From Ruegeria faecimaris (lineage in GTDB: Bacteria > Pseudomonadota > Alphaproteobacteria > Rhodobacterales > Rhodobacteraceae), in contig NZ_FXTE01000014.1 in assembly GCF_900182615.1 (NCBI RefSeq), forward strand, positions 31,721 to 95,720: DNA of 64,000 nucleotides, read 5' to 3'. Made by a program: the position numbers and the translations under genes. Of the stretch, positions 26,116 to 35,669 are shown one piece after another (positions within the stretch are counted from its first letter, which is position 1; every line of letters starts with the position of its first letter). The notes below the pieces were generated by a model. It did no database searches. It was not told the origin of the DNA and saw nothing but the letters and a program-made list of their open reading frames with translations.

Positions 26116-26979
26116 CTAGAACCACTGCCCCGATTCGATGAGCCCCAGTTCCAACAGCTGCTGGGATGACCACTGGAACCGAGCCGAGTTGCGCCAGCGG
26201 AAACTGGGGATGTCGAAGGTCGACCCCGCGTTGCTTTTAAGCGCCTTGGCTGCGCGGAAAGAACAGATCGCCGCCGTCAGATTGTGGTGCCAGGGGCAGG
26301 AATAGGTGTTGTACTCGGGCTCATTGAACGTGTGGTCGGGCAGTAACAACAGATCATTTCGCGATTTGAACAGCCCGATTCTGTCGATGCGGCGGCGTTC
26401 ATAGGGGATGTGATCTTCGAACCGCCAGCGCAAACCGCCGGATATGTCCAGCTGTCTTTCCAGCGGGTGTCCTTCAGCGTTGTGTCGGGCATGTGCGTAA
26501 TACCCGGTGCTGTCCAGCATGGCTTGGTCAGGGGCAACCCCGTTTGGAAAGGCGCCCAAGTCATCAGCATACAGGTCGATCACATGGGTTAGCATGGCGT
26601 TTCGGCGTTCTTCGGTGTGAAAGGCCAGCAACTCGCCAATCGTGCGCGTTTCGCAGAAGGGGAAGAACAGGTATTCAGCGTTATAGCAGTAATACATCCA
26701 AAGGTCAGGAGCGGCCTGGATGACCTGATTAACCGTGTCAAAGACGACGGTTCTCGGTGCGCAGGTCAGTGTCACTCTGTGGATACGCTCGGTCAGTTTA
26801 GGATCCAGCGTAAAGGCTTCGGGCATGAACACGATCAGTGACTTGAAGCCAAGGTTCAGATGGTGCCAGATGGTACCGTCGATCTCGACATCGTCTTCGG
26901 CGAAGATCATCGCAACCGGACCTTTGGCCAACGCGGCCTTGCCGGATTGAAGGAAAGAAGTGAGACTGTCGTACTGCAT
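26116..26979 (-). CDS. Glycosyltransferase family 2-like protein
   Basis: About 287 residues from ATG at 26979; earlier in-frame ATGs at 27000 and 27129 exist, but the last one reaches into miaB. The start is placed where GGACAGG lies 5 bases upstream. The N terminus (MIFAEDDVEIDGTIWHHLNLGFKSLIVFMP) resembles the glycosyltransferase 2 group that begins with E-D-...-W..H...G, in which a polypeptide precedes an acidic catalytic centre. Late aromatic- and His-rich segments (SCPWHHNLTAAICSFRAAKAL) are of unknown role. It is divergent from miaB. Substrate unknown; membership is a moderate-confidence resemblance. Confidence 0.5.
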   Translation of the reverse strand: MQYDSLTSFLQSGKAALAKGPVAMIFAEDDVEIDGTIWHHLNLGFKSLIVFMPEAFTLDPKLTERIHRVTLTCAPRTVVFDTVNQVIQAAPDLWMYYCYNAEYLFFPFCETRTIGELLAFHTEERRNAMLTHVIDLYADDLGAFPNGVAPDQAMLDSTGYYAHARHNAEGHPLERQLDISGGLRWRFEDHIPYERRRIDRIGLFKSRNDLLLLPDHTFNEPEYNTYSCPWHHNLTAAICSFRAAKALKSNAGSTFDIPSFRWRNSARFQWSSQQLLELGLIESGQWF

Positions 26980-27100
26980 TGCCTGTCCGGCCCCGTCCAT
27001 CTGGAGTTTTCGGCCAAAATCGGGTAATCGCGCTGGCATTGCAAGCGGCGTTCGTTGGGTATAGATGACGCCGATCCCGCGAACGCAAAGGCCCAACCCC

Positions 27101-28420
27101 ATGTCAGAACCCAAAAAGCTGTACATCAAGACCTATGGTTGCCAGATGAACGTCTATGACAGCGAGCGTATGGCCGAGACCCTGGGGGGGCAGGGCTATG
27201 TCGAAACCCAGAGCCCGGATGACGCGGATATGATTCTGCTGAACACCTGTCACATCCGGGAAAAAGCAGCCGAAAAGGTCTATTCCGAGCTGGGGCGTTT
27301 CAAAGGGTTGAAAGCCGAAAAACCCGATCTCAAGATCGGGGTCGCGGGCTGCGTCGCGCAGGCCGAGGGCGAAGAAATCATGCGCCGTCAGCCCCTGGTC
27401 GATCTGGTGGTTGGCCCGCAAAGCTATCACCGTCTGCCTGAGATGGAAGCCAAGACGCGCGAAGGCGCCAAGGCACTGGACACGGATTTCCCCGAAGAGG
27501 ACAAGTTCGAAAAGCTCAAGAATCGTCCCAAAGCCAAACGTGGCCCCACCGCTTTTCTGACCGTTCAGGAAGGCTGCGATAAATTCTGTGCCTTCTGTGT
27601 CGTGCCCTATACCCGAGGCGCCGAAGTCAGCCGTCCGGTGGACCGTATCGTCCGCGAGGCACAGGATCTGGTCGAACGTGGCGTGCGTGAGATCACTCTG
27701 CTGGGTCAGAACGTCAACGCCTATCACGGTGCTGGACCGAACGGCGACATGACGCTGGCGGGACTGATCTGGGAGTTGAACAAGGTCGACGGGCTAGAGC
27801 GCATCCGCTTTACCACGTCGCACCCGAACGACATGGCCGACGACCTGATCGAGGCGCACGGCACCTGCGAAAAACTGATGCCCTATCTTCATTTACCGGT
27901 CCAGTCGGGTTCGGATCGCATTCTGAAGCGGATGAACCGCAGTCACACAGCCGAAAGCTATTTGCGCCTGATCGAGCGTATCCGCGCTGCGCGTCCGGAT
28001 ATTGTCATGTCTGGTGATTTCATCGTTGGGTTCCCTGAAGAAACCGACGAAGATTTTCAGGCCACCATGGATTTGGTCGAACAGATCAAATACGGCTATG
28101 CCTATTCGTTCAAGTATTCGACGCGCCCGGGAACGCCCGCAGCCGAGCGGTCTCAGGTTGATCCTGGGGTGGCGGATGACCGCCTACAGCGGCTGCAGGG
28201 ATTGATCACGCGTCATCAGCGCGAAATTCAGGATGCCATGGTTGGACGCAAAGTCCGCGTTCTGTTCGAAAAAACCGGTCGGTTGCCGGGACAGATGGTG
28301 GGAAAATCTGAATATCTTCATTCGGTTCACGTCTCTGATGCGGATGTGGAAATCGGCGCGTTGCGGGACGTTTTGATCATCGGATCAGGTGCGAATTCTC
28401 TGGCGGGGCAGTTGCTCTGA
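27101..28420 (+). CDS. miaB: tRNA-2-methylthio-N6-dimethylallyladenosine synthase MiaB
   Basis: 439 residues from ATG at 27101. The MTTase N-terminal domain has the three iron-sulfur cysteines at Cys14 ([12 protein letters not shown]), Cys50 (NTCHIRE) and Cys84 ([10 protein letters not shown]). The radical-SAM cluster is in [17 protein letters not shown], followed by a TRAM domain ([16 protein letters not shown]). It adds the methylthio group to i6A37 of tRNAs reading U-starting codons. The N-terminal start differs from a longer in-frame reading at 27065 whose extra residues are not conserved. Confidence 0.96.
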   Translation: MSEPKKLYIKTYGCQMNVYDSERMAETLGGQGYVETQSPDDADMILLNTCHIREKAAEKVYSELGRFKGLKAEKPDLKIGVAGCVAQAEGEEIMRRQPLVDLVVGPQSYHRLPEMEAKTREGAKALDTDFPEEDKFEKLKNRPKAKRGPTAFLTVQEGCDKFCAFCVVPYTRGAEVSRPVDRIVREAQDLVERGVREITLLGQNVNAYHGAGPNGDMTLAGLIWELNKVDGLERIRFTTSHPNDMADDLIEAHGTCEKLMPYLHLPVQSGSDRILKRMNRSHTAESYLRLIERIRAARPDIVMSGDFIVGFPEETDEDFQATMDLVEQIKYGYAYSFKYSTRPGTPAAERSQVDPGVADDRLQRLQGLITRHQREIQDAMVGRKVRVLFEKTGRLPGQMVGKSEYLHSVHVSDADVEIGALRDVLIIGSGANSLAGQLL

Positions 28421-28503
28421 CCCGTCCTTTATCTGTGATGCGGATACCATCGCTGGTATTTGTTTCCAAGATTTACCCTTGATTTATCACTTGGAATTAT
28501 GTT

Positions 28504-28527
28504 CCGAGAAAAGTCAGGTTTTTTCGG
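28504..28527. terminator. Hairpin downstream of miaB
   Basis: The sequence CCGAGAAAA and TTTTTTCGG pair with a six-base loop, giving a nine-base A/T-heavy stem about 85 bases after the miaB stop. The T-rich second strand doubles as a U tract only partly. It is a plausible terminator for miaB, since the next gene appears to have its own promoter region. Confidence 0.35.
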
Positions 28528-28602
28528 GGCCTAGGCTAACGCCTCCTGAAACGGCATATCAGTGCTGATCCTGGTGTCGGATCGGGATGACGGAGGGTGC
28601 GA

Positions 28603-29367
28603 GTGAAAAATTTGAAAGTTAGTGCAGGGCCTAATATCAGGGTTGCCCTTCCCGCAATGGCCACGTTGTTTCTGGTACTCAATTCCGCTGCCGCAGGGAA
28701 TCTGGATCCGGATTTATCTGAACCGCCGGTAATATCGTCAGCACGGTATGGCAGCGATGTCAGCGCCTTCTATCTGGGCTTGACAGCCGGCTATTCGACC
28801 AGCGGCTCGGACCGCTTTGGCCTGACGACACCTACAGATACGTTTGCTGTCGGCGAATTGGACCTCACCGGCAGTTACGGTGGTATTCGGGGCGGTTGGC
28901 GCGGTCTTCTGCCCGCAAAAGGCGGCCGTGACTACGTCTATGGTGTCGAGTTGGGCTATGATTTCGGATCTCTGGACGATGAAGTGTCGACGCAGATCGG
29001 AACCTCGGTCGTCAATGGCGGTTCAGAGATTTCGGATGTCATCTCAATTCGCTTTCGGAACGGTCTGACAAACCCAAGTGGCAGAGTGTTATACTTTATT
29101 TCCGTTGGTTACGTGCATGGCGATATAACCACGACCAGTTCGATTACATCCGGGGCAACAACCCAGTCCTTTCAGGATAAAGACAGTCGAAAAGGGTTCT
29201 CGGCCAGCATTGGCGCCGAGCACAAATTGAATGAGAACTGGTCGATCACTGGGGAATATGAATACGTCCGGTTCGATTCTGAAACCGTCGAATTTGACAA
29301 CGGGTTTACGACCAAATCGACGCCCCGTTACCGTGGTTTGCGGTTTGGCCTGAACTATCAGTTCTAG
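28603..29367 (+). CDS. Outer-membrane beta-barrel protein (porin/OmpW-like family)
   Basis: 254 residues. GTG at 28603 is chosen because GGAGGG lies 5 bases upstream (an in-frame GTG at 28597 overlaps it). The N terminus is a signal peptide, with a hydrophobic stretch ending near NSAAAG. The mature part alternates polar and aromatic residues: FYLGLTAGYST, YGGIRGGWRG, YVYGVELGYDFG, and ends in RGLRFGLNYQF; the terminal Phe is the usual outer-membrane insertion signal. Length matches eight-stranded barrels of the OmpA-like group. Ligand and role unknown. Confidence 0.8.
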   Translation: MKNLKVSAGPNIRVALPAMATLFLVLNSAAAGNLDPDLSEPPVISSARYGSDVSAFYLGLTAGYSTSGSDRFGLTTPTDTFAVGELDLTGSYGGIRGGWRGLLPAKGGRDYVYGVELGYDFGSLDDEVSTQIGTSVVNGGSEISDVISIRFRNGLTNPSGRVLYFISVGYVHGDITTTSSITSGATTQSFQDKDSRKGFSASIGAEHKLNENWSITGEYEYVRFDSETVEFDNGFTTKSTPRYRGLRFGLNYQF

Positions 29368-29509
29368 GTTTGCCTGTATAGAACGTTCGCGGTGCCTCCA
29401 ACTTGATCGGCGGTTTTACCATTCTGCACGGAAAATTTGAATCTCTGGCTTGCGCCCACCAAGAAATGTTGTCTACGCTTGGGGTGAAACGCCCAGACAG
29501 GAGAGCGGA

Positions 29510-30532
29510 TTGGCCATTGGTGCCCTGAACCCACCGCAAAATGAAACGCCCCAGCGGGAAGCGTTTGTTGAATTTCCAGACAATCGGTTATTGATAGATC
29601 TTTGCGGCGAATATGACCGCAACCTGACCGAAATCGAACAGAAGCTGACCGTGCAGATCGTGCGCCGTGGCAACCAACTGGTTGTCATGGGTGACGACGA
29701 ATCCCAAAAACAGGCGATCGAAGTTCTGCAAGCGCTGTATACCCGCCTGGAAGGTGGTCGTGACGTAGAAGCAGCGGATGTAGACCGCGAACTTCGCATG
29801 GGCGGGTCGGAAACAGGAACCGGCAGCCGGGATGGCGATCAGCTTGAGATGTTCAAGGGTGGTTCGGTTGAGATCAAAACCCGCAAAAAGCTGGTCGAGC
29901 CGCGTACTGACGCCCAGAAGGTCTATGTTCAGTCCTTGTTCAACAATGAGCTGGCCTTTGGCATAGGTCCGGCGGGCACAGGTAAGACCTATCTGGCCGT
30001 GGCCGTTGGCGTATCGATGTTTATCGGCGGGCATGTCGACCGCATCATCCTCAGTCGTCCCGCCGTCGAAGCGGGCGAAAAGCTGGGATATCTACCTGGC
30101 GACATGAAGGACAAGGTCGATCCCTATATGCAGCCGCTCTATGATGCGCTGAATGATTTTTTGCCCGGGAAACAACTGGCCAAGCTGATCGAGGAAAAGC
30201 GCATCGAGATTGCACCTCTGGCGTTCATGCGTGGTCGTACGCTCGCGAACGCCTTCGTTGTGCTGGATGAGGCGCAGAACGCCACGACCATGCAGATGAA
30301 AATGTTCCTGACCCGTTTGGGCGAAGGCAGCCGCATGGTCATAACAGGCGACCGGTCACAGGTTGACCTGCCGCGCGGGGTTCAGTCGGGATTGGCGGAT
30401 GCAGAACGGCTGTTGAGCACGATACCAAATATCAGCTTCAACTATTTCACCTCCAAGGATGTTGTTCGGCACCCACTTGTCGCCGCGATCATCGAGGCGT
30501 ATGAGGCCGATACGGGCCGTGAAACGGGTTGA
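29510..30532 (+). CDS. phoH: PhoH family protein (ATPase/RNA-associated)
   Basis: 340 residues from TTG at 29510 with AGGAGAG upstream. An N-terminal KH-like region (LIDLCGEYDRNLTEIEQKL) precedes the ATPase: Walker A is GIGPAGTGKTYLA, Walker B is FVVLDEAQNATTMQMKMFLTR, and VITGDRSQVDLP matches motif III of the family. PhoH proteins are cytoplasmic P-loop ATPases often co-encoded with the endoribonuclease YbeY, which follows here with a 39-base gap. The pair opens the conserved ybeY-corC-lnt block. Confidence 0.92.
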   Translation: MAIGALNPPQNETPQREAFVEFPDNRLLIDLCGEYDRNLTEIEQKLTVQIVRRGNQLVVMGDDESQKQAIEVLQALYTRLEGGRDVEAADVDRELRMGGSETGTGSRDGDQLEMFKGGSVEIKTRKKLVEPRTDAQKVYVQSLFNNELAFGIGPAGTGKTYLAVAVGVSMFIGGHVDRIILSRPAVEAGEKLGYLPGDMKDKVDPYMQPLYDALNDFLPGKQLAKLIEEKRIEIAPLAFMRGRTLANAFVVLDEAQNATTMQMKMFLTRLGEGSRMVITGDRSQVDLPRGVQSGLADAERLLSTIPNISFNYFTSKDVVRHPLVAAIIEAYEADTGRETG

Positions 30533-30571
30533 TCTTCTGGGTCCCGGTATCGGGATTTTGGACATGGTGGC

Positions 30572-31066
30572 ATGAACCTGGAACTATCGGTTGAAGACCC
30601 GCGCTGGGACGGGCTCGAATTTTTGGCAGAGCGCGCCACAAGGGCGGTTTTGGATCATTGCGATCTTGATGCGGACCAGTGTGAGGTTAGCCTGCTGGGA
30701 TGCGACGATGCACGGATCGCCCAGTTGAACACGGAATTCCGCGAAAAGGCGTCACCGACCAATGTGCTTAGCTGGCCAGCCGAAGATTTGGCTGCGGATT
30801 CCGCCGGGCAGACTCCGATACTCCCTGAACCCGATTTCTCAGGGGAAATTGCTCTGGGCGATATCGCGATTTCTTATGATACTTGTGCTCGCGAGGCGGC
30901 GGAGGCAGGGAAAAACATGGATGATCATGTCACACATCTGATCGTTCACGGCCTGTTGCATTTGCTGGGTTATGATCACATTCGTGATCTCGACGCCACG
31001 CTGATGGAGGGTGTTGAGGTGGAGATACTTGGCAAACTGGGTATTGATGACCCATATAATGCTTAG
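30572..31066 (+). CDS. ybeY: Endoribonuclease YbeY (rRNA maturation factor)
   Basis: 164 residues. The zinc-binding HGLLHLLGYDH motif matches H-x3-H-x5-H, the defining signature. The protein is required for 3'-end maturation of 16S rRNA and for ribosome quality control. Conserved SFLN-type segment is present as NTEFREKASPTNVLSWP. It sits between phoH and the CBS-domain gene on the same strand, a widespread arrangement. Confidence 0.95.
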   Translation: MNLELSVEDPRWDGLEFLAERATRAVLDHCDLDADQCEVSLLGCDDARIAQLNTEFREKASPTNVLSWPAEDLAADSAGQTPILPEPDFSGEIALGDIAISYDTCAREAAEAGKNMDDHVTHLIVHGLLHLLGYDHIRDLDATLMEGVEVEILGKLGIDDPYNA

Positions 31067-31101
31067 AGCGAGCCTTTCGGCTTATCATTTGGAATGGGAA
31101 A

Positions 31102-31989
31102 ATGGGCGAAACAGACGGCAGTTCTATGGCGGCGCAGGGCGCGCAACCGAAGGACGGCAACGAAAATGTCACTGAGAGACCAGGACTTTTCTCTCGAATA
31201 GTGGATGCGTTCTCAACGCAGAGTGAAGACTCGGCTTCTGAGGTCAATGGGCAAGAGGTCGATCCGGCTCAACCTCGCGGCATGATTAACCTGCGCCGGA
31301 TGCGGGTCGAGGACGTGGCGATTCCTACGGTCGAGATCGTGTCAGTACCGTCGACGATATCTAAAGATGAGCTGGCCCAGGTTTTCCGGGAAAGCGGTCT
31401 GTCCAGGATACCTGTATATGAAGGAACGCTGGATACGCCTTTGGGCTTTATCCACCTGAAAGATTTCGCTTTGACGCACGGGTTCAACGGCGGCTCGACT
31501 GAGTTTGATCTGGTGTCGATGTTGCGGACATTGCTGTTCGTGCCGCCATCGATGCCGATCGGTGTGCTGATGACCAAAATGCAAACCGAGCGCCGCCACA
31601 TGGCATTGGTGATCGACGAATATGGTGGTGTCGACGGGTTGCTGACGATCGAAGACCTGATCGAACAGGTTGTTGGTGAGATCGCGGACGAACATGATGC
31701 GGATGAAAGCCAACTTTGGGTTCAGGAAAAACCTGGATGTTATGTGGTGCAGGCGCGGATACCCCTTGAAGATTTCGAAGCCGAGATCGGGCGTTCCTTG
31801 ACCAGCCACGAGGATGTCGATGAGGAAGAGATCGACACGCTTGGCGGGTTGGTCTTCATGTTGTCCGGACGGGTTCCTGCACGAGGAGAGGTTGTTCTGC
31901 ATCCGGAAGGGCCTGAATTTGAGGTGATTGATGCGGATCCGCGGCGCATCAAACGGCTGCGTGTCATGCTGCCGGATATCGTTGCATGA
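31102..31989 (+). CDS. CorC/HlyC-type CBS-domain protein
   Basis: 295 residues with two CBS motifs (from about VEDVAIPTVEIVSVPSTIS and from PPSMPIGVLMTKMQTERRHMALV) and a C-terminal CorC_HlyC transport-associated domain (KPGCYVVQARIPLEDFEAEI). No transmembrane DUF21 domain, so the protein is the soluble CorC form. Its E. coli homologue is linked to Mg/Co efflux and the gene lies next to lnt, as here. It overlaps the lnt start (ATGA) and shares a transcript with ybeY and lnt. Confidence 0.9.
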   Translation: MGETDGSSMAAQGAQPKDGNENVTERPGLFSRIVDAFSTQSEDSASEVNGQEVDPAQPRGMINLRRMRVEDVAIPTVEIVSVPSTISKDELAQVFRESGLSRIPVYEGTLDTPLGFIHLKDFALTHGFNGGSTEFDLVSMLRTLLFVPPSMPIGVLMTKMQTERRHMALVIDEYGGVDGLLTIEDLIEQVVGEIADEHDADESQLWVQEKPGCYVVQARIPLEDFEAEIGRSLTSHEDVDEEEIDTLGGLVFMLSGRVPARGEVVLHPEGPEFEVIDADPRRIKRLRVMLPDIVA

Positions 31990-33482
31990 GCCTGATACGG
32001 GCTTGGCCCATTTGGCTTAGATTTGTCCTTTCTGGTTTGTTGGGAGGACTGGCTGCATTTGGTCTGGCTCCCTTTGGGTATTGGGTGGCTTCTGTATTGG
32101 CGTTGGTGTTGGTCGCACCGATATTTCAGAGCACCGAGACACGTGCGCGTGCGGCGTGGATCGGTTGGGCGTTTGGGACCGGGTATTTCGCCCATGCACT
32201 CAGCTGGATTGTCGAGCCGTTTCTGGTGGACGCCGATCGTCACGCTTGGATGGCTCCGTTTGCTTTGGTCTTCATGGCTGGTGGTTTGGCGCTGTTCTGG
32301 GCGCTGGCATTCTGGGTTGCTCGCAGGCACGGCGCGCGCGGGGTTTCACAGGCGTTGTTTCTCGCCTTGGCAATCTCGTTGGCGGAATGTGCCCGGGGTT
32401 ATGTTCTGACCGGGTTCCCCTGGGCCGGGCTGGCGCAGGTCTGGGTCGAGACCCCTATTGCGCAGCTACTGTCACTTTTTGGGCCTTACGGGCTTGGGGC
32501 GCTGACCTTGGTGGCGACTCTGCCACTAGGGGCGGCTTTGGCGCTGCGTTCCAGAGTATTCGTGCCCTTGGGCATCAGTGTGGCATCGGTCGCATTGGCT
32601 TTGGGCTATGCAGGGACGCGGCCCGCTGTGGTCGAAACGGGACATATCGTTCGCTTGGTTCAGCCCAATGCGTTGCAACATCAGAAATGGGATCCAGAGT
32701 TTGCACCTCTTTTCTTCGCACGTCAGATTGAGTTTACTGCCGCCGAACCGCAGCCAGACCTGATCGTTTGGCCTGAAACCTCGGTTCCCGCCTGGCTGGG
32801 CAGCGCGCAGCCGTATCTGGATGCCATCGCCGAGGCGGCGCAAGGCACGCCGGTTGTTCTGGGAATTCAACGAGGCGACGGGCCGCGTATCTACAACTCG
32901 ATGATCTACCTTGATGTGGATGGGGCTCAGCAGGGGCTGTACGACAAACATCATCTGGCGCCTTTTGGCGAATATGTTCCGTTTGGCGACGTGATGGCGC
33001 GGTTCGGGATCTATGGCATGGCTGCAACCACCGGACATGGGTTCAGCGCCGGGTCGGGGGCGGCGCTGCTGGATGCCGGCCCATTGGGTAAAGCGCTGCC
33101 GTTGATCTGCTACGAAGCTGTGTTCACCCAGGATGTCCTATCCGCGCCGGGGCGCGCTGATTTCCTTCTGCAAATCACCAATGATGCGTGGTTCGGAACG
33201 CGCTCAGGACCGTATCAGCACCTGGCTCAGGCACAGATGCGCGCCATCGAGCAGGGGCTGCCCATGATGCGTTCGGCCAATACCGGCGTCTCCGCCATGA
33301 TTGACCCGCTGGGCCGGATCACCGAGGCCCTGCCGCTTGGGCAGGCGGGCTATATTGATGCCGGACTTCCGGCGCCTCATTCTCCGACGGCTTATTCCCG
33401 GATGGGGGATAATACTGTCTTTGCCGTGTTATTGGTGCTGTTTAGCCTGTTTTGGTACGGGCTGCGGCGGCGAAACCTATGA
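31986..33482 (+). CDS. lnt: Apolipoprotein N-acyltransferase Lnt
   Basis: 498 residues, an inner-membrane enzyme with several hydrophobic segments at the N terminus and a nitrilase-like domain in the C-terminal half. The catalytic triad of this family can be matched as Glu in LIVWPETSVPAWL, Lys in YDKHHLAPFGEYVP, and Cys in LPLICYEAVF. The enzyme adds the third acyl chain to lipoproteins at the outer face of the inner membrane. Its stop is followed by a short gap and then the metK riboswitch. Confidence 0.93.
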   Translation: MSLIRAWPIWLRFVLSGLLGGLAAFGLAPFGYWVASVLALVLVAPIFQSTETRARAAWIGWAFGTGYFAHALSWIVEPFLVDADRHAWMAPFALVFMAGGLALFWALAFWVARRHGARGVSQALFLALAISLAECARGYVLTGFPWAGLAQVWVETPIAQLLSLFGPYGLGALTLVATLPLGAALALRSRVFVPLGISVASVALALGYAGTRPAVVETGHIVRLVQPNALQHQKWDPEFAPLFFARQIEFTAAEPQPDLIVWPETSVPAWLGSAQPYLDAIAEAAQGTPVVLGIQRGDGPRIYNSMIYLDVDGAQQGLYDKHHLAPFGEYVPFGDVMARFGIYGMAATTGHGFSAGSGAALLDAGPLGKALPLICYEAVFTQDVLSAPGRADFLLQITNDAWFGTRSGPYQHLAQAQMRAIEQGLPMMRSANTGVSAMIDPLGRITEALPLGQAGYIDAGLPAPHSPTAYSRMGDNTVFAVLLVLFSLFWYGLRRRNL

Positions 33483-33526
33483 TTTCGCATTGACCCTCAG
33501 TTTCGGGGGGCTTATCCCCTCTTGTG

Positions 33527-33577
33527 CCCATCACAACGGCTTCCTGGCGTGACGGGGTAATCTTAATGGAGCACTTG
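33527..33577 (+). ncRNA. SAM/SAH riboswitch candidate upstream of metK
   Basis: Immediately 5' of metK the sequence shows TCACAACGGCTTCCTGGCGTGA (a 4-base TCAC/GTGA stem, 33531-33534 with 33549-33552, closing a loop that contains GGCTTCC) and then AATGGAGCAC just before the start. The GGAGC of the ribosome site (33568-33572) can pair with the loop GCTTCC at 33539-33544. This is the compact pseudoknot arrangement known as the SAM/SAH riboswitch, found in front of metK of Rhodobacterales, in which SAM binding hides the ribosome site. The motif is recalled from the family; no alignment was run. Confidence 0.75.
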
Positions 33578-33578
33578 T

Positions 33579-34760
33579 ATGTCCCGACAGAACTATACCT
33601 TTACTTCGGAATCCGTTTCCGAAGGGCATCCGGATAAGGTTTGTGACCGTATTTCCGATGCTGTACTTGACGCATTTCTGAACGAAGAACCCGAGGCACG
33701 CGTTGCATGCGAGACCTTTGCGACAACGGATCGCGTGGTGATCGGCGGCGAAGTGGGGCTGTCTGATCAGGACAAGCTGCATGACTATATGGGCCGCATC
33801 GACGAGATCGCCCGCGCCTGTATCAAGGATATCGGCTATGAGCAGGATAAGTTCCACCACGAGACGGTAGAAGTTACGAACCTGCTGCATGAGCAATCTG
33901 CACATATTGCGCAGGGCGTAGATGCGTCGGGTGACAAGGACGAAGGTGCTGGTGATCAGGGCATCATGTTCGGCTATGCCACCACCGAGACACCCGCGCT
34001 TATGCCTGCGCCGATCCAGTATTCCCATGCAATCCTGCGCCGTCTGGCCGAGGTGCGCAAGAACGGGACCGAGCCTGCGCTGGGCCCGGATGCGAAATCG
34101 CAGCTGTCAGTGATCTACCAGGATGGCAAGCCGGTTGGCGTCAGCTCGATCGTTCTGTCGACCCAGCATCTGGATGAGACGCTGAGCTCGGCCGATATTC
34201 GCGCCATTGTTGAGCCGTATATCACCGAAACCTTGCCCGAGGGTTGGCTGACCGATCAGACCGATTGGCACGTGAACCCCACCGGCAAGTTCGTCATTGG
34301 CGGTCCGGATGGCGATGCGGGTCTGACCGGTCGTAAGATCATCGTGGACACTTATGGTGGTGCAGCGCCTCATGGTGGCGGAGCGTTTTCGGGCAAAGAC
34401 CCGACCAAGGTAGACCGTTCGGCGGCTTATGCCGCGCGCTATCTGGCCAAGAATGTCGTAGCCGCGGGAATGGCCGAGCGTTGCACGATCCAGCTGAGCT
34501 ATGCCATTGGCGTTTCCCGGCCTCTGTCGATCTATGCGGATACGCATGGCACGGGGCAGATCGCGGATGATCGGATTGAAAAAGCCGTCGGCCAGGTGAT
34601 GGACCTGACCCCACGTGGCATCCGTCAGCATCTGGAGCTGAACAAGCCGATCTATCAGCGCACAGCAGCCTATGGCCATTTTGGTCGCCAGCCGGAAGCG
34701 GATGGGGGTTTCAGCTGGGAGCGCACAGATCTAGCAGACGCGTTGAAAGCGGCGGTTTGA
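33579..34760 (+). CDS. metK: S-adenosylmethionine synthetase MetK
   Basis: 393 residues, usual length. The N-terminal ATP-binding block [31 protein letters not shown] with its metal-binding region, and the [16 protein letters not shown] loop are diagnostic. It condenses ATP and methionine to SAM. The gene is preceded by a riboswitch candidate and followed by a strong terminator, forming an isolated regulated unit. The residue set for catalysis (His, Lys and Asp in these motifs) is complete. Confidence 0.98.
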   Translation: MSRQNYTFTSESVSEGHPDKVCDRISDAVLDAFLNEEPEARVACETFATTDRVVIGGEVGLSDQDKLHDYMGRIDEIARACIKDIGYEQDKFHHETVEVTNLLHEQSAHIAQGVDASGDKDEGAGDQGIMFGYATTETPALMPAPIQYSHAILRRLAEVRKNGTEPALGPDAKSQLSVIYQDGKPVGVSSIVLSTQHLDETLSSADIRAIVEPYITETLPEGWLTDQTDWHVNPTGKFVIGGPDGDAGLTGRKIIVDTYGGAAPHGGGAFSGKDPTKVDRSAAYAARYLAKNVVAAGMAERCTIQLSYAIGVSRPLSIYADTHGTGQIADDRIEKAVGQVMDLTPRGIRQHLELNKPIYQRTAAYGHFGRQPEADGGFSWERTDLADALKAAV

Positions 34761-34775
34761 TCTGACTGGTATTAA

Positions 34776-34806
34776 TAGGTGCGCCCTTGCGGGCGCGCCT
34801 ATTTCT
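34776..34806 (+). terminator. Intrinsic terminator after metK
   Basis: The nine-base stem GGTGCGCCC/GGGCGCGCC (one G-T pair) with a four-base loop begins about 18 bases after the metK stop and is followed by TATTTCTT. It is a GC-rich stem with a short T run, a likely intrinsic terminator. Confidence 0.75.
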
Positions 34807-34889
34807 TGGGAAATGTATGAGAGGCGGCGGCTATTCTGCTCTGCCGCCGCCCCTTGCCTCTGAGCCGTCCCCGCAGTATGGGCACCGCC

Positions 34890-35600
34890 ATGAGCACCCA
34901 GACCCCCCAACGCCCCCGCAGAAACTTTTATGGCCGGTTCAAAGGCAAGACCCTGAAGCAAAGCCAAAAGACGTATCTAAGCGAAGACCTCGATGCGCTG
35001 TCTCCGGGTGCTGTGGACTGGGAAAGCAATCCTGAACGCAGTCCGCTGGATCTGAAGGCCCTGTTCGGTGGCAAGGATGTCTGGCTTGAGATCGGCTTTG
35101 GCGGCGGCGAGCATCTGGTGCATCAGGCGGCCAGCAATCCCGATATCGGTATCATTGGGGCAGAACCCTATATCAACGGTGTCGCCATGCTGTTGGGTAA
35201 GATTCGCAAGGCTGGGGTCGAGAATCTGGCGGTGCATCCCGGCGATGCGCGCGATCTTTTTGATGTCTTGCCCGAAGCCAGCATATCACGCGCCTTTCTT
35301 CTGTACCCCGATCCCTGGCCCAAAACCCGGCATCACCGCCGTCGGTTCGTGACCCCAGAGCATCTGGAGCCGTTGGCGCGGTCGTTGAAACCGGGCGCGA
35401 TCTTTCGTGTTGCCACAGATATTCCCGACTATGTCCGCCAAACGTTGGAAGAGGTGCCGGGCGCTGGTTTCGAATGGTTGGCGGAGCGCCCCACCGATTG
35501 GCGTGAGCCCTGGGAAGACTGGATTTCCACGCGCTATGAGCAGAAGGCCCTGCGCGAAGGGCGGACACCGCATTACCTGACCTTCCGCCGCAACGACTGA
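34890..35600 (+). CDS. trmB: tRNA (guanine-N7-)-methyltransferase TrmB
   Basis: 236 residues from ATG at 34890 (the frame is open from 34854). The Rossmann SAM loop is LEIGFGGGEHLVHQA, the acidic strand-2 position is GAEPYINGVA, and the RAFLLYPDPWPKTRHHRRRFV block is the TrmB signature with the catalytic DPWPK-K/R. The protein forms m7G46 in tRNA. Two in-frame ATGs precede; the one chosen begins the conserved N terminus. It is separated from aroA by about 70 bases. Confidence 0.95.
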   Translation: MSTQTPQRPRRNFYGRFKGKTLKQSQKTYLSEDLDALSPGAVDWESNPERSPLDLKALFGGKDVWLEIGFGGGEHLVHQAASNPDIGIIGAEPYINGVAMLLGKIRKAGVENLAVHPGDARDLFDVLPEASISRAFLLYPDPWPKTRHHRRRFVTPEHLEPLARSLKPGAIFRVATDIPDYVRQTLEEVPGAGFEWLAERPTDWREPWEDWISTRYEQKALREGRTPHYLTFRRND

Positions 35601-35669
35601 TTGCGGCTGGACCAAGCGGCCCCAATTCGCTAATCGGCTTGGGAACTGATAGCGAAAACAGGAGCCCCC

